A DNA stretch of 64,000 nucleotides, taken from Ewingella sp049889095. Lineage in GTDB: Bacteria; Pseudomonadota; Gammaproteobacteria; Enterobacterales; Enterobacteriaceae. Below are positions 1-8,316 of this stretch, piece by piece. The notes under the pieces are model-generated. The model had not been told where the DNA came from, did no database searches, and saw only the letters and a program-made list of their open reading frames with translations. Numbering within the stretch: the first letter of the stretch is position 1; every line of letters begins with the position of its first letter. The stretch is taken from assembly GCA_049889095.1 (NCBI GenBank), contig JBLJFK010000002.1; one strand, written 5' to 3'. A program made the position numbers and the translations under genes.

Positions 1-65
1 GATTAAGGTCATTTCACGCACGTTTATAAAGTGTTAAGAGAAGGTTAATCTCCTGATTTTGCAGC

Positions 66-1169
66 TCACCAAATACGTGCAGCGATATCCACAACTAATT
101 TCAGCTTTTCCCACTGCTGTTCTTCACTCAGGCTGTTGCCCTCTTCCGTTGATGCAAAACCGCACTGCGGGCTGAGGCAAATCTGGCTGATATCAATAAA
201 TTTGGCCGCTTCCATTAGACGGTTTTCCACCGTTTTCGCCAGCTCCAATTCGCCTGACTTGGTGGTGATCAAGCCCAGCACCGCCTGCTGGTGGCCCGGC
301 TTGATGAAACGTAAGGGTTCAAATCCACCGGAGCGTTCGTTGTCATACTCCAGGAAGAAAGCATCAATATTCACGCCACCAAACAGAATTTCTGCCACCG
401 GTTCATAGCCCCCTTCGGAGATCCAGGTGGAGCGGAAATTACCGCGACACACGTGCAGGCCAATCACCAAATCATCCGGCTTACCGGCAATGGCTTTATT
501 GAGCACATCAGCGTAAGTACGCGCCAACGCTTCAGGTGAGTCCCCCCGCTCACGGATTTGCTTCTTCTGATCTTCGGAACAGAGATAAGCCCACACGGTG
601 TCATCGAGTTGCAAATAACGGCATCCGGCATCATAGAACGCCTGGATAGCATCACGGTAAACTTGTGCCAGATCGTCAAAATACTGCGCCAGATCGGGAT
701 AGACCTCTTTACTGATCGCATCACGGCCACCACGGAAATGCATCACACTCGGGCTGGGAATGGTCATTTTTGGCGTGGCGGAACCGCTGATGCTTTTTAG
801 AAAGCGGAAATCCTCCAGCATTGGGTGATCGCTGAACCCAAGCTTGCCGGTGACTTTGATACCCCGCGCCTTGGTCTGCACACCGTTGAACTGGATCCCC
901 TGCACTGCTTCGTAGCCGTCCACGCCGTCCAGCCCCTCGAAGAAATCGAAATGCCACCAGGCACGGCGAAACTCGCCGTCAGTCACGACGTGCAAACCGG
1001 CTGCCCTTTGCAGCTCAACTACCCGACGAATCTCGGTATCTTCTACCGCCCGCAGCTGGACGGCATTAATTTCACCGGTCTCAAATTGCTTGCGCGCTTG
1101 TTTAAGGGCCGCCGGGCGTAAAAAACTGCCAACGACGTCAGCACGGAACGGAGGGGTTATACGTTGCAT
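66..1169 (-). CDS. MetE-like cobalamin-independent methionine synthase family protein
   Basis: A 367-residue protein resembling the C-terminal catalytic half of MetE (YxjG/YxjH-type short proteins), which transfers a methyl group to homocysteine or a related thiol without B12. The family look rests on the N-terminal PFRADVVGSFLRP segment, the VTDGEFRR motif near residue 65, and the C-terminal region with LSPQCGFAS, whose Cys is the usual zinc ligand in MetE barrels. At 367 aa it lacks the whole N-terminal half of classical MetE (about 750 aa). A triple met-box-like array lies 82-105 bases upstream, which supports a methionine-related role. The natural methyl donor and acceptor cannot be told from sequence. 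The gene stands alone, with phoR downstream on the other side of a 243-base gap. Confidence 0.85.
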   Translation of the reverse strand: MQRITPPFRADVVGSFLRPAALKQARKQFETGEINAVQLRAVEDTEIRRVVELQRAAGLHVVTDGEFRRAWWHFDFFEGLDGVDGYEAVQGIQFNGVQTKARGIKVTGKLGFSDHPMLEDFRFLKSISGSATPKMTIPSPSVMHFRGGRDAISKEVYPDLAQYFDDLAQVYRDAIQAFYDAGCRYLQLDDTVWAYLCSEDQKKQIRERGDSPEALARTYADVLNKAIAGKPDDLVIGLHVCRGNFRSTWISEGGYEPVAEILFGGVNIDAFFLEYDNERSGGFEPLRFIKPGHQQAVLGLITTKSGELELAKTVENRLMEAAKFIDISQICLSPQCGFASTEEGNSLSEEQQWEKLKLVVDIAARIW

Positions 1170-1250
1170 GAAAATCTCCTGAAATAGGCACCCCGCCGCT
1201 GGCGAAGAGCATATGATTTACAAAGTGAATAATTACCCAAAGTCACATAA

Positions 1251-1274
1251 AGCCATCCAGATGGCTAAACTTCT
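1251..1274 (-). promoter_or_regulatory. Probable MetJ operator (three tandem met boxes)
   Basis: Three consecutive 8-mers, AGCCATCC, AGATGGCT and AAACTTCT, match the met box AGACGTCT at 5, 6 and 6 of 8 positions with no gap between them. Tandem 8-bp boxes are the known MetJ binding arrangement. The site lies 82-105 bases upstream of the MetE-like start, in promoter position. The rest of 1170-1412 shows only the phoR terminator. Confidence 0.6.
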
Positions 1275-1378
1275 TTGAGGCCATCCTGTCATGCAAAGGT
1301 TTCACCGACAAACGAGGAATTTTCATGGGACGTGAAGGAAATTCATGACGGAGATGTGATTCGTACGAGCGAAAGATA

Positions 1379-1408
1379 GCAAGCTGCTCTGCTCGGACAG
1401 CAGCTTGC
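1379..1408 (-). terminator. Terminator after phoR
   Basis: Ten-base arms GCAAGCTGCT (1379-1388) and AGCAGCTTGC (1399-1408) pair perfectly around a 10-base loop, and on the minus strand a T-rich stretch (TATCTTTC) follows. It sits five bases beyond the phoR stop. Confidence 0.7.
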
Positions 1409-1412
1409 CAGG

Positions 1413-2738
1413 TTAATCCGGGTGCTTTACCCGACTTTCGCGAATTTGGCCAATCGGAACAATCAGCCGCTGCGGCAGAGTGAACATAAAGCGGGTGCCG
1501 GTGCCCACTTCACTGATGATACCCAGCTTGGCGCTGTGATGGCTGAGCGCATGTTTGACGATCGCCAGCCCCAGGCCGCTGCCACCGGTCTGGCGCGAAC
1601 GGGCCTTGTCTACGCGATAAAAACGCTCAGTCAGACGCGGCAAATGTTGCGGTGCGATGCCAGGTCCGTTATCACTGACCTGAAACTGCGCGCCCAGAGG
1701 CGTCTGCTGCCAACTGATTTCAATCCGCGTGCCCGTTGGCGTATGGTTAACTGAGTTATAGACCAGATTCGACACCGCACTACGCAGTTGATCTTCATTG
1801 CCAAACACCTGCAACTTGTCATTGACGCGAAATACAATCTCATGGCGCCCGCTGCTTAGCGTCTGCACTTCCCGCTCAAGCATGCCCAGCATCAGCGGCA
1901 TATCAACCCGCTCATTAAGATCGATGTTAGTCGCGGCCTCAATACGTGACAACGTCAGCAGTTGCTTCACCAGCCCGTCCATGCGGCGGGTCTGTTCCTG
2001 CATGGTATCCAGCGCTTTGGTGCGGAAAGGCTCTTCAAGTTTGGCGTCTTCCATCATCTCGAGATAGCCCTGCAACACCGTCAACGGCGTGCGCAGTTCA
2101 TGGCTAACGTTGGCGAAGAAGTTACGTCGGGCGCCTTCGAGCTGACGCATCTGGGTCACATCGCGCGCTACCATCAGCAACTGTCCTTCAGAATAGGGCA
2201 TGACGCGAAATTCAACGTAGTGATCATTATTGAGCTGCAGATTCAGTGCACGGTCAAATTCGCGGGCCTGCACCCAGGCGCGGAATTCAGGATAACGCAG
2301 CAGGTTGAAAATATGCTGACCGTTATCTTCCGGCCAGCGAAAGCCGAGCAGCTCCTGCGCCAGACCATTACACCAGAAAATATTGCCCTCTTCGGTTGCC
2401 AATACGACCGCATCAGGCAGGGATTCTGCACCACTGCGAAAACGCTTAATCAGTTGCCCAAGTTCGCGCCGCCGACGCCGGTTGCGCATTTGCATCTGGT
2501 TGAGGCCATAAAACAGCGGCTCCCAGCTCCAGCGTCCATTGGGCGGGGTAATGCTGCGATCGAGCCAAAGCCAGTGAGAGAGTTTAAGCTGGTTATAGTA
2601 ATTCCAACCCAGCGCCGCCAAAACCGATGCAAAAAGCAGCCATCCGAAATGGCCGAAGAATATACCGATGATCAATGCTGGCAAGCAGAACAGAAACAGT
2701 TCACCGGCCAGTCGATTCCAGGACAGACGTTCTAACAC
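1413..2738 (-). CDS. phoR: Phosphate regulon sensor histidine kinase PhoR
   Basis: Inner-membrane sensor kinase that phosphorylates PhoB when phosphate is low and dephosphorylates it when phosphate is plentiful, working with the Pst transporter and PhoU. The 441-residue protein has two N-terminal membrane segments (about residues 13-48), a basic linker, a PAS domain (about 100-195), the HisKA motif NVSHELRTPLTV with phosphoacceptor His213, and the ATPase N, G1 and G2 boxes (NLVYNSVNHT, DNGPGI, GGSGLGLAIVK). Length and order match the enterobacterial PhoR family. It follows phoB on the minus strand, with a palindromic repeat filling the gap between them. brnQ, which follows phoR in E. coli, is absent here. 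Confidence 0.97.
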   Translation of the reverse strand: MLERLSWNRLAGELFLFCLPALIIGIFFGHFGWLLFASVLAALGWNYYNQLKLSHWLWLDRSITPPNGRWSWEPLFYGLNQMQMRNRRRRRELGQLIKRFRSGAESLPDAVVLATEEGNIFWCNGLAQELLGFRWPEDNGQHIFNLLRYPEFRAWVQAREFDRALNLQLNNDHYVEFRVMPYSEGQLLMVARDVTQMRQLEGARRNFFANVSHELRTPLTVLQGYLEMMEDAKLEEPFRTKALDTMQEQTRRMDGLVKQLLTLSRIEAATNIDLNERVDMPLMLGMLEREVQTLSSGRHEIVFRVNDKLQVFGNEDQLRSAVSNLVYNSVNHTPTGTRIEISWQQTPLGAQFQVSDNGPGIAPQHLPRLTERFYRVDKARSRQTGGSGLGLAIVKHALSHHSAKLGIISEVGTGTRFMFTLPQRLIVPIGQIRESRVKHPD

Positions 2739-2778
2739 ACAGATTCTCCGCTATAACTAAGTCAAACCAGTATGCTAG

Positions 2779-2904
2779 ATACCCCAAATAATTCGAGTTG
2801 CAGAAAGGAGGCAAATAAAGAAATCCCGATGAGCTTACTTAAGTAAGTGATTCGGGTGACTGAGCGCAGCCAACGCATCTGCAACTTGAAGTATGACGGG
2901 TATC
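2779..2904. repeat. 126-bp palindromic interspersed repeat, copy 1 (phoB-phoR gap)
   Basis: An inverted-repeat element with ends ATACCCC... and ...GGGTATC, subterminal arms (ATTCGAGTTGCAG against CTGCAACTTGAAGT), and a central hairpin built on CTTACTTAAGTAAG inside CCCGA/TCGGG. It aligns without gaps to 40600-40725 over 126 bases with about 17 differences. It has no coding capacity, which fits a MITE-like enterobacterial repeat family. The last bases form part of the phoB stop codon (TGA read on the minus strand at 2903-2905). Confidence 0.85.
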
Positions 2905-3592
2905 AGTAGCGCGTTGAGAAACGGTAACCGGTTCCGCGCACGGTTTGAATCATCCGGTCGTGCCCGCTGCTTTCCAACGCTTTGCGCAGCCGACGAATAT
3001 GGACGTCCACCGTGCGGTCTTCTACATACACGTTAGTGCCCCAAACGTTATTGAGCAACTGTTCGCGGCTGTAAACGCGTTCTGAATGCGTCATAAAAAA
3101 GTGCAGTAATTTAAATTCTGTTGGCCCCATGTCGAGCGCCTGTTCGTTAGCCATCACGCGGTGTGAGGACGGGTCAAGGATCAGGCCCTGCATGTCGATG
3201 ACGTCTTCCACTGCCATCGGAGAAATGCGGCGCATCACGGCTTTAATGCGCGCGACCAGCTCTTTCGGTGAGAAGGGTTTGGTTATGTAATCGTCAGCAC
3301 CCACTTCCAGCCCACGCACCCGGTCTTCTTCTTCGCCGCGCGCCGTTAACATCATGACAGGAATTTCACGCGTTAAAGCTTCGCGCTTGAGATGCTTGAT
3401 AAATTGAATGCCGGAACCGCCCGGTAGCATCCAGTCGAGCAAGATAAGCTCGGGAAAAGGTTCAATCAACCGGGCGATCGCCGAGTCGAAATCTTCCGCT
3501 TCAATGGCCTGATAGCCATTCTGTTCCAGTACGAAGCAGACCATTTCACGGATCGGAGCTTCATCTTCAACCACTAATATACGTCTAGCCAT
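2903..3592 (-). CDS. phoB: Phosphate regulon response regulator PhoB
   Basis: OmpR-family response regulator that activates the Pho regulon when phosphorylated by PhoR. The 229-residue protein has a receiver domain (residues 3-120) with the acidic pair E9/D10, phosphoacceptor D53 in LLDWMLP, T83 and K105, followed by a winged-helix DNA-binding domain ending in GTGYRFSTRY. The start is the ATG at 3592 (MARRILVVEDEAP), as in E. coli. The open frame extends 30 codons upstream, but that extension runs through the Pho box region and is unlike the family. The stop codon coincides with the end of a palindromic repeat. Confidence 0.97.
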   Translation of the reverse strand: MARRILVVEDEAPIREMVCFVLEQNGYQAIEAEDFDSAIARLIEPFPELILLDWMLPGGSGIQFIKHLKREALTREIPVMMLTARGEEEDRVRGLEVGADDYITKPFSPKELVARIKAVMRRISPMAVEDVIDMQGLILDPSSHRVMANEQALDMGPTEFKLLHFFMTHSERVYSREQLLNNVWGTNVYVEDRTVDVHIRRLRKALESSGHDRMIQTVRGTGYRFSTRY

Positions 3593-3654
3593 CGTAGATC
3601 CTGCCAATAGGTTAGCGATCAATTGTTTGATTGCGGAGGCATTATGCGTCAGTT

Positions 3655-3673
3655 TTGTGACGTTTTTATGACT
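3655..3673 (-). promoter_or_regulatory. Pho box upstream of phoB
   Basis: On the minus strand the site reads GTCATAAAAACGTCAC, close to the PhoB consensus CTGTCATAAAGTTGTCAC, with the two TCA half-sites 11 bases apart. It lies about 63-81 bases upstream of the phoB ATG, which fits autoregulation. It is in the phoB-sbcD divergent gap, so it could also touch sbcDC expression. Confidence 0.7.
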
Positions 3674-3832
3674 AAAAAGCATGAAATAACCCCGGCAACC
3701 GAACTAAGTGTAGTTAAGCCGTCATTATTACGTCATGTCACTGAAATGTGCCTGATTTAACGGGGACACTCGCACCCGCTGGCGTTTATACTTTGCGGCA
3801 ATACGTCCGGCACACTTCACCACGGGAGTTTC

Positions 3833-5071
3833 ATGCGCCTGATCCATACCTCAGACTGGCACCTTGGTCAGTATTTTTTCACTAAAAGCCGCGCCGCCGA
3901 GCATCAGGAATTTTTACGCTGGCTGACGGAACAGGTGGAAAATCATCAGGTTGACGCGGTGATTGTCGCCGGAGACATTTTCGATACCGGTTCGCCACCG
4001 AGTTATGCCCGTGAATTATATAACCGCTTTGTGGTGGAGTTACAGCGTACCGGCTGTCAGCTGATTGTGCTGGCCGGAAATCACGACTCCGTCGCCACAC
4101 TCAATGAATCACGCGAACTGCTCTCCTGCCTCAACACACGGGTCATTGCCACCGTAGGCGAGGATTTATCGCAGCAAATTTTAGTGCTGAATCAGCGCGA
4201 CGGTACGCCCGGCGCAGTGCTGTGCGCCATTCCATTTTTGCGCCCGCGTGACCTCATCGCCAGTCAGGCCGGGCAGTCCGGCAGCGATAAACAGCTGGCC
4301 TTACAGGAAGCCATTGCCGCGCACTACGATGCACTGTATCAGGCTGCGCTGGCCGAGCGTAAACGCCTCGGCGTGCCGGTGCCGATCATCGCTACCGGCC
4401 ATCTAACTACCGTCGGTGTCAGCACCTCAGATTCAGTACGTGACATCTATATCGGCACGCTCGACGCCTTCCCCGCGCAGGCTTTTCCGCCGGTTGATTA
4501 CGTGGCGCTGGGTCATATTCACCGCGCCCAGTGCGTGGCAAAAACCGAACACATCCGTTACAGCGGCTCACCGATTGCACTGAGCTTTGACGAACTGAGC
4601 AAAGTAAAAAGCGTCTACTTACTTGATTTCGATGGCGCAACGCTCAATTCCGTCGACACTCTGGAAATTCCGCAATTTCAGCCGATGAAGATGATTAAGG
4701 GGCCGCTGGCTGACATCGAACAGCAGTTAAAACAGTTTGCCGGTGCCGATACCGGCAAGCCGGTATGGCTCGATATTGAAGTCGCCACTCAGGATTATCT
4801 CAGTGACATTCAAAGACGCATTCAGGCACTGACCGCGGAACTTCCGGTGGAAGTGGTGCTGCTGCGACGCAGCAAAGAGCAGCGGATTAACAGCATCGAA
4901 CAGCAGGAAAAAGAAACCCTCAGCGAACTGAGCGTCAGCGAAGTGTTTGAACGACGCCTGGCACAGGAAACCGATCCCGACGAACACCGTCAGGCGCGGA
5001 TGCGCACGCTGTTCGCGCAGGTTGTTGAGCAGGTCACCAGCGAGCAATCGGTTGGGGAGAGCACACCATGA
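3833..5071 (+). CDS. sbcD: SbcCD nuclease subunit D
   Basis: Mre11-family metallophosphoesterase subunit of the SbcCD exonuclease/endonuclease, which opens hairpins and cleaves DNA ends and palindromes during replication repair. Phosphodiesterase motifs appear in order: TSDWHLG (residues 6-12), VAGDIFDTGSPP, LAGNHDS, ATGHLT and LGHIHRAQ. At 412 residues it is slightly longer than the roughly 400 of E. coli. The ATG at 3833 follows a CACGGGAG ribosome site. The stop overlaps the sbcC start by four bases (ATGA), so the two subunits are translationally coupled. It diverges from phoB. Confidence 0.97.
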   Translation: MRLIHTSDWHLGQYFFTKSRAAEHQEFLRWLTEQVENHQVDAVIVAGDIFDTGSPPSYARELYNRFVVELQRTGCQLIVLAGNHDSVATLNESRELLSCLNTRVIATVGEDLSQQILVLNQRDGTPGAVLCAIPFLRPRDLIASQAGQSGSDKQLALQEAIAAHYDALYQAALAERKRLGVPVPIIATGHLTTVGVSTSDSVRDIYIGTLDAFPAQAFPPVDYVALGHIHRAQCVAKTEHIRYSGSPIALSFDELSKVKSVYLLDFDGATLNSVDTLEIPQFQPMKMIKGPLADIEQQLKQFAGADTGKPVWLDIEVATQDYLSDIQRRIQALTAELPVEVVLLRRSKEQRINSIEQQEKETLSELSVSEVFERRLAQETDPDEHRQARMRTLFAQVVEQVTSEQSVGESTP

Positions 5072-8000
5072 AAATCCTCAGCCTGCGGTTGAAAAACCTG
5101 AATTCGCTGGAAGGTGAATGGAAAATCGACTTCACCGCCGAACCCTTTGCCAGCAACGGCTTATTCGCCATTACCGGCCCGACCGGCGCGGGTAAAACTA
5201 CGCTGCTCGACGCCATCTGCCTGGCGCTTTATCACCAGACGCCGCGCCTGAATGTTTCGCCGACGCAAAACGAGCTCATGACCCGCCACACAGCAGAATC
5301 GCTGGCCGAGGTAGAGTTCGAAGTCAAAGGCATTGGCTACCGCGCTTTCTGGAGTCAGCGCCGCGCCAAAAATTCGCCAGAGGGCAACTTGCAGGCGCCA
5401 AAAGTGGAGCTGGCATTATTAGCCGACGGCAAAATTTTGGCTGACAAAGTGCGCGACAAGCTCGACGCTATCGCCCAACTGACCGGACTGGACTTTGGCC
5501 GTTTCACCAAATCAATGATGCTGTCGCAGGGACAGTTTGCCGCTTTCCTCAATGCCGATGCCAACGACCGCGCCGAACTGCTGGAGGAACTGACCGGCAC
5601 TGAGATCTACGGCCATCTGTCAGAACAGATATTCGAGCAACATAAGCAAGCGAAGAATCAGCTCGACGGTTTACACCAGCGCATGGCCGGTATTGAATTG
5701 CTGAGCCAAGAACAACGTCAGACGCGGGAAGCCGAGCTGAGCGGACTGAATGCGCAGGAAATCAGTCTCAGCCAACAGGCACAACAACGCCAGCGGGACC
5801 TCAATTGGCTGCAACAATGGCAGCAGATACAACAAAAACATCTGCACTCTCAGCAGCAACTGGCAGCGGCAGAACAGGAAACGGCTCAGGCCGCGCCGCT
5901 ACTGCAACAGCTGGCACGCAGCGAACCGGCTGAAAAGCTGCGTCCGCGACTCCTCGAACGCCAGCGCTGCCAAAAAGAAACGCAGGATCTTCAGCAACTG
6001 ATTTCGCAACTGATTCAACAGCAGGAACAACAGCTTGCGCAGATGACGCCGCTGAACCGGACACTGGAACAGGCGCAGACCATCCGCCAGAAACAGGCCG
6101 AAGAGCAGCGTCAACAGGAAACGTTAATTGAAGAGAAAGTGCGTCCGCTGGATAACGACATCGCCCAGTGGCGTAAAACGCAGGCGGACACGCAGCAAGC
6201 GCTGAATGACGTTCAGAAACAGGTCAAAGAGCAAAGCATCGCGCTCGAACAGCTGACCACTGAACGTGAGCAACTGGACCAGCAAAGCCGTCAGCATCAG
6301 AGCATGCGCACCACGTTGACCGATGCGCTCACCGCGCAGCAGCAGCGCCAGACTGAACTGGAAAAACGCCATCCGCTGGCAGCCTTGCAGAAACGGCAAT
6401 CCGAACTGGCGCAGCTCCGGCCGGTGCGCCAGCAGCTGTATTCCCTCGGGCAACTCTTTCCTCCGCTGAACCGCCGCTTAGTGCAGCAAAATGCCGATTT
6501 CGCGCAGATCCAGACGCAGGTAATGGAAGAAGAACAACTGCTGGGCGCGATCCGTCTGCAATGCCAGAAACAACTCGAACATTTGAATGACGTGAAAGCG
6601 CGGCTAAAAAGTGAAGAGTTGATCCTCAGCCTGACGGCTGAGCGGGCAAATTTGCAAAGCGGCAAACCCTGCCCACTTTGCGGCTCGACCTCACACCCAG
6701 CAATTGAAAGTTATCAGGACGTGAAACCGTCAGAAACCGCGCAGCGTGCCGAGAAAATGCAGCTCGAATTCGATACAGCAAAAACCCGCGGCATCGAACT
6801 GGCCGCGAAGATAAAAAGTATGAAAGAGCAGCAAATACGCCTGCAAACCCAGCTGAAACAAGATCAACAGCAACTGGATTCACACCTCGAAAACTGGCAG
6901 CAACTCAGCACCCCGCTGAACCTGACGTTCGGGTTACAGGACACCGATACCGTTCAGCAATGGCTGGTGGAACGCGATCGCGAAGAACAGCAATATCAGG
7001 ATTTGCTTAGCCAGCACGAACAGCTGTCGCGCGCGCTACAACATGCCAAAGATACTCTGAACGACGCACTCAACCAGCAGCAAAAGACACAACAACAGAC
7101 CGCATTGCTGACAGAGCGCTTTACATTGACTCAACAAAATCAGACGAAATTTCAGGAACAGCTTGAACGTCTGCAAAAACAATTTACAGACGGCGAGAAA
7201 ACGCTGGCGGAACGGCGTGCGAAGCGCAGGGAACTGTTCGGCGATCGCCAAATTGCACAGGTTCGCGAGCAGTTGCATCAGCAGCAGCTGGCGGCCGAGA
7301 AAGCGATCACAGAAGCGGCGGAATTGCTGCGTAAAGCGCAGGAACAACGCGATAAGTTGGCCGGTCAGCTTGCCAGTACGCAACAACATCAGCATCAGGC
7401 CACGGTGCGATCACAACAGGCGGAAAGCGACTGGCAACGGGCGCTGGGCAACAGCGACTTCGCCGACGAAGAGGCGGTAAAACAGGCGTTACTGGACGAT
7501 GCACTGCGTCAGCAACTGCAGCAACGCAAAGAACGGCTGCAACAACAACTGGCGCAGGCACAGGCGCTGCTGAGCGATGCGAAAGATCAGTTAGAAAAAC
7601 ATCGCCTGGCGCGCCCTGCTCATCTCAGTGAAACCGAAAGCGATCTTGCTCAACTCATCGCCGAACAGGATGCGCTGGCGCAACGGCTAAAAGGGTTACA
7701 GCAGCGTCTGGGCGAAGTGAATAATCAGTTGAAGTTCGACCAAGAGCGTCACAGCGGACAACAGGCGCTGATCGCCCAGATTGCGCAGGCACAGCTTACC
7801 GGCGATGACTGGGGCTATCTTAACCAGATGATTGGCTCCAGCGACGGTGCGAAGTTCCGCAAATTTGCGCAGGGCCTGACGCTGGATCATCTGGTCTATT
7901 TAGCCAACAAACAGCTGGAAAAGCTGCATGGTCGCTATCTGTTACAGCGCAAAACCAGCGATGCACTGGAGTTACAGGTGGTGGATACCTGGCAGGCCGA

Positions 8001-8316
8001 CGCGGTGCGCGACACCCGTACGCTGTCAGGCGGCGAAAGTTTCCTGGTCAGTCTGGCGCTGGCGCTGGCGTTGTCCGATCTGGTCAGCGATAAGACCCGC
8101 ATCGATTCTCTGTTCCTCGACGAAGGTTTTGGCACTCTTGATGCCGATACGCTCGACACCGCGCTCGATGCCCTCGACAGTCTGAATGCTTCAGGGAAAA
8201 CCATCGGTGTCATCAGCCACGTCGAAGCGATGAAAGACCGCATTCCGGTGCAGATCAAAGTCACTAAAGTTAACGGCTTAGGCGTCAGCCGCCTGAGCAG
8301 TGAATTTAAAGTCTGA
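5068..8316 (+). CDS. sbcC: SbcCD nuclease ATPase subunit C
   Basis: Rad50-like SMC ATPase of the SbcCD complex. The 1082 residues comprise an N-terminal ATPase lobe with Walker A GPTGAGKTT (about residues 37-45), two very long Gln-rich coiled coils, a central zinc hook CPLC at C535/C538 that joins two complexes, and a C-terminal lobe with the LSGGES signature and Walker B (SLFLDEGFGTLD). It is modestly longer than E. coli SbcC (about 1047), with the extra length probably in the coiled coils. Its 3' end overlaps the convergent AraC-type gene by 39 bases. Confidence 0.97.
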   Translation: MKILSLRLKNLNSLEGEWKIDFTAEPFASNGLFAITGPTGAGKTTLLDAICLALYHQTPRLNVSPTQNELMTRHTAESLAEVEFEVKGIGYRAFWSQRRAKNSPEGNLQAPKVELALLADGKILADKVRDKLDAIAQLTGLDFGRFTKSMMLSQGQFAAFLNADANDRAELLEELTGTEIYGHLSEQIFEQHKQAKNQLDGLHQRMAGIELLSQEQRQTREAELSGLNAQEISLSQQAQQRQRDLNWLQQWQQIQQKHLHSQQQLAAAEQETAQAAPLLQQLARSEPAEKLRPRLLERQRCQKETQDLQQLISQLIQQQEQQLAQMTPLNRTLEQAQTIRQKQAEEQRQQETLIEEKVRPLDNDIAQWRKTQADTQQALNDVQKQVKEQSIALEQLTTEREQLDQQSRQHQSMRTTLTDALTAQQQRQTELEKRHPLAALQKRQSELAQLRPVRQQLYSLGQLFPPLNRRLVQQNADFAQIQTQVMEEEQLLGAIRLQCQKQLEHLNDVKARLKSEELILSLTAERANLQSGKPCPLCGSTSHPAIESYQDVKPSETAQRAEKMQLEFDTAKTRGIELAAKIKSMKEQQIRLQTQLKQDQQQLDSHLENWQQLSTPLNLTFGLQDTDTVQQWLVERDREEQQYQDLLSQHEQLSRALQHAKDTLNDALNQQQKTQQQTALLTERFTLTQQNQTKFQEQLERLQKQFTDGEKTLAERRAKRRELFGDRQIAQVREQLHQQQLAAEKAITEAAELLRKAQEQRDKLAGQLASTQQHQHQATVRSQQAESDWQRALGNSDFADEEAVKQALLDDALRQQLQQRKERLQQQLAQAQALLSDAKDQLEKHRLARPAHLSETESDLAQLIAEQDALAQRLKGLQQRLGEVNNQLKFDQERHSGQQALIAQIAQAQLTGDDWGYLNQMIGSSDGAKFRKFAQGLTLDHLVYLANKQLEKLHGRYLLQRKTSDALELQVVDTWQADAVRDTRTLSGGESFLVSLALALALSDLVSDKTRIDSLFLDEGFGTLDADTLDTALDALDSLNASGKTIGVISHVEAMKDRIPVQIKVTKVNGLGVSRLSSEFKV

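Noticed and set aside
1..65. Left edge of the window
   Set aside because: Only 65 bases after the MetE-like stop. No gene end or terminator can be recognised.
1962..2735. A 257-codon open frame on the plus strand
   Set aside because: Antisense to phoR, low complexity, no ribosome site and no recognisable domain. It is a shadow of the real gene.
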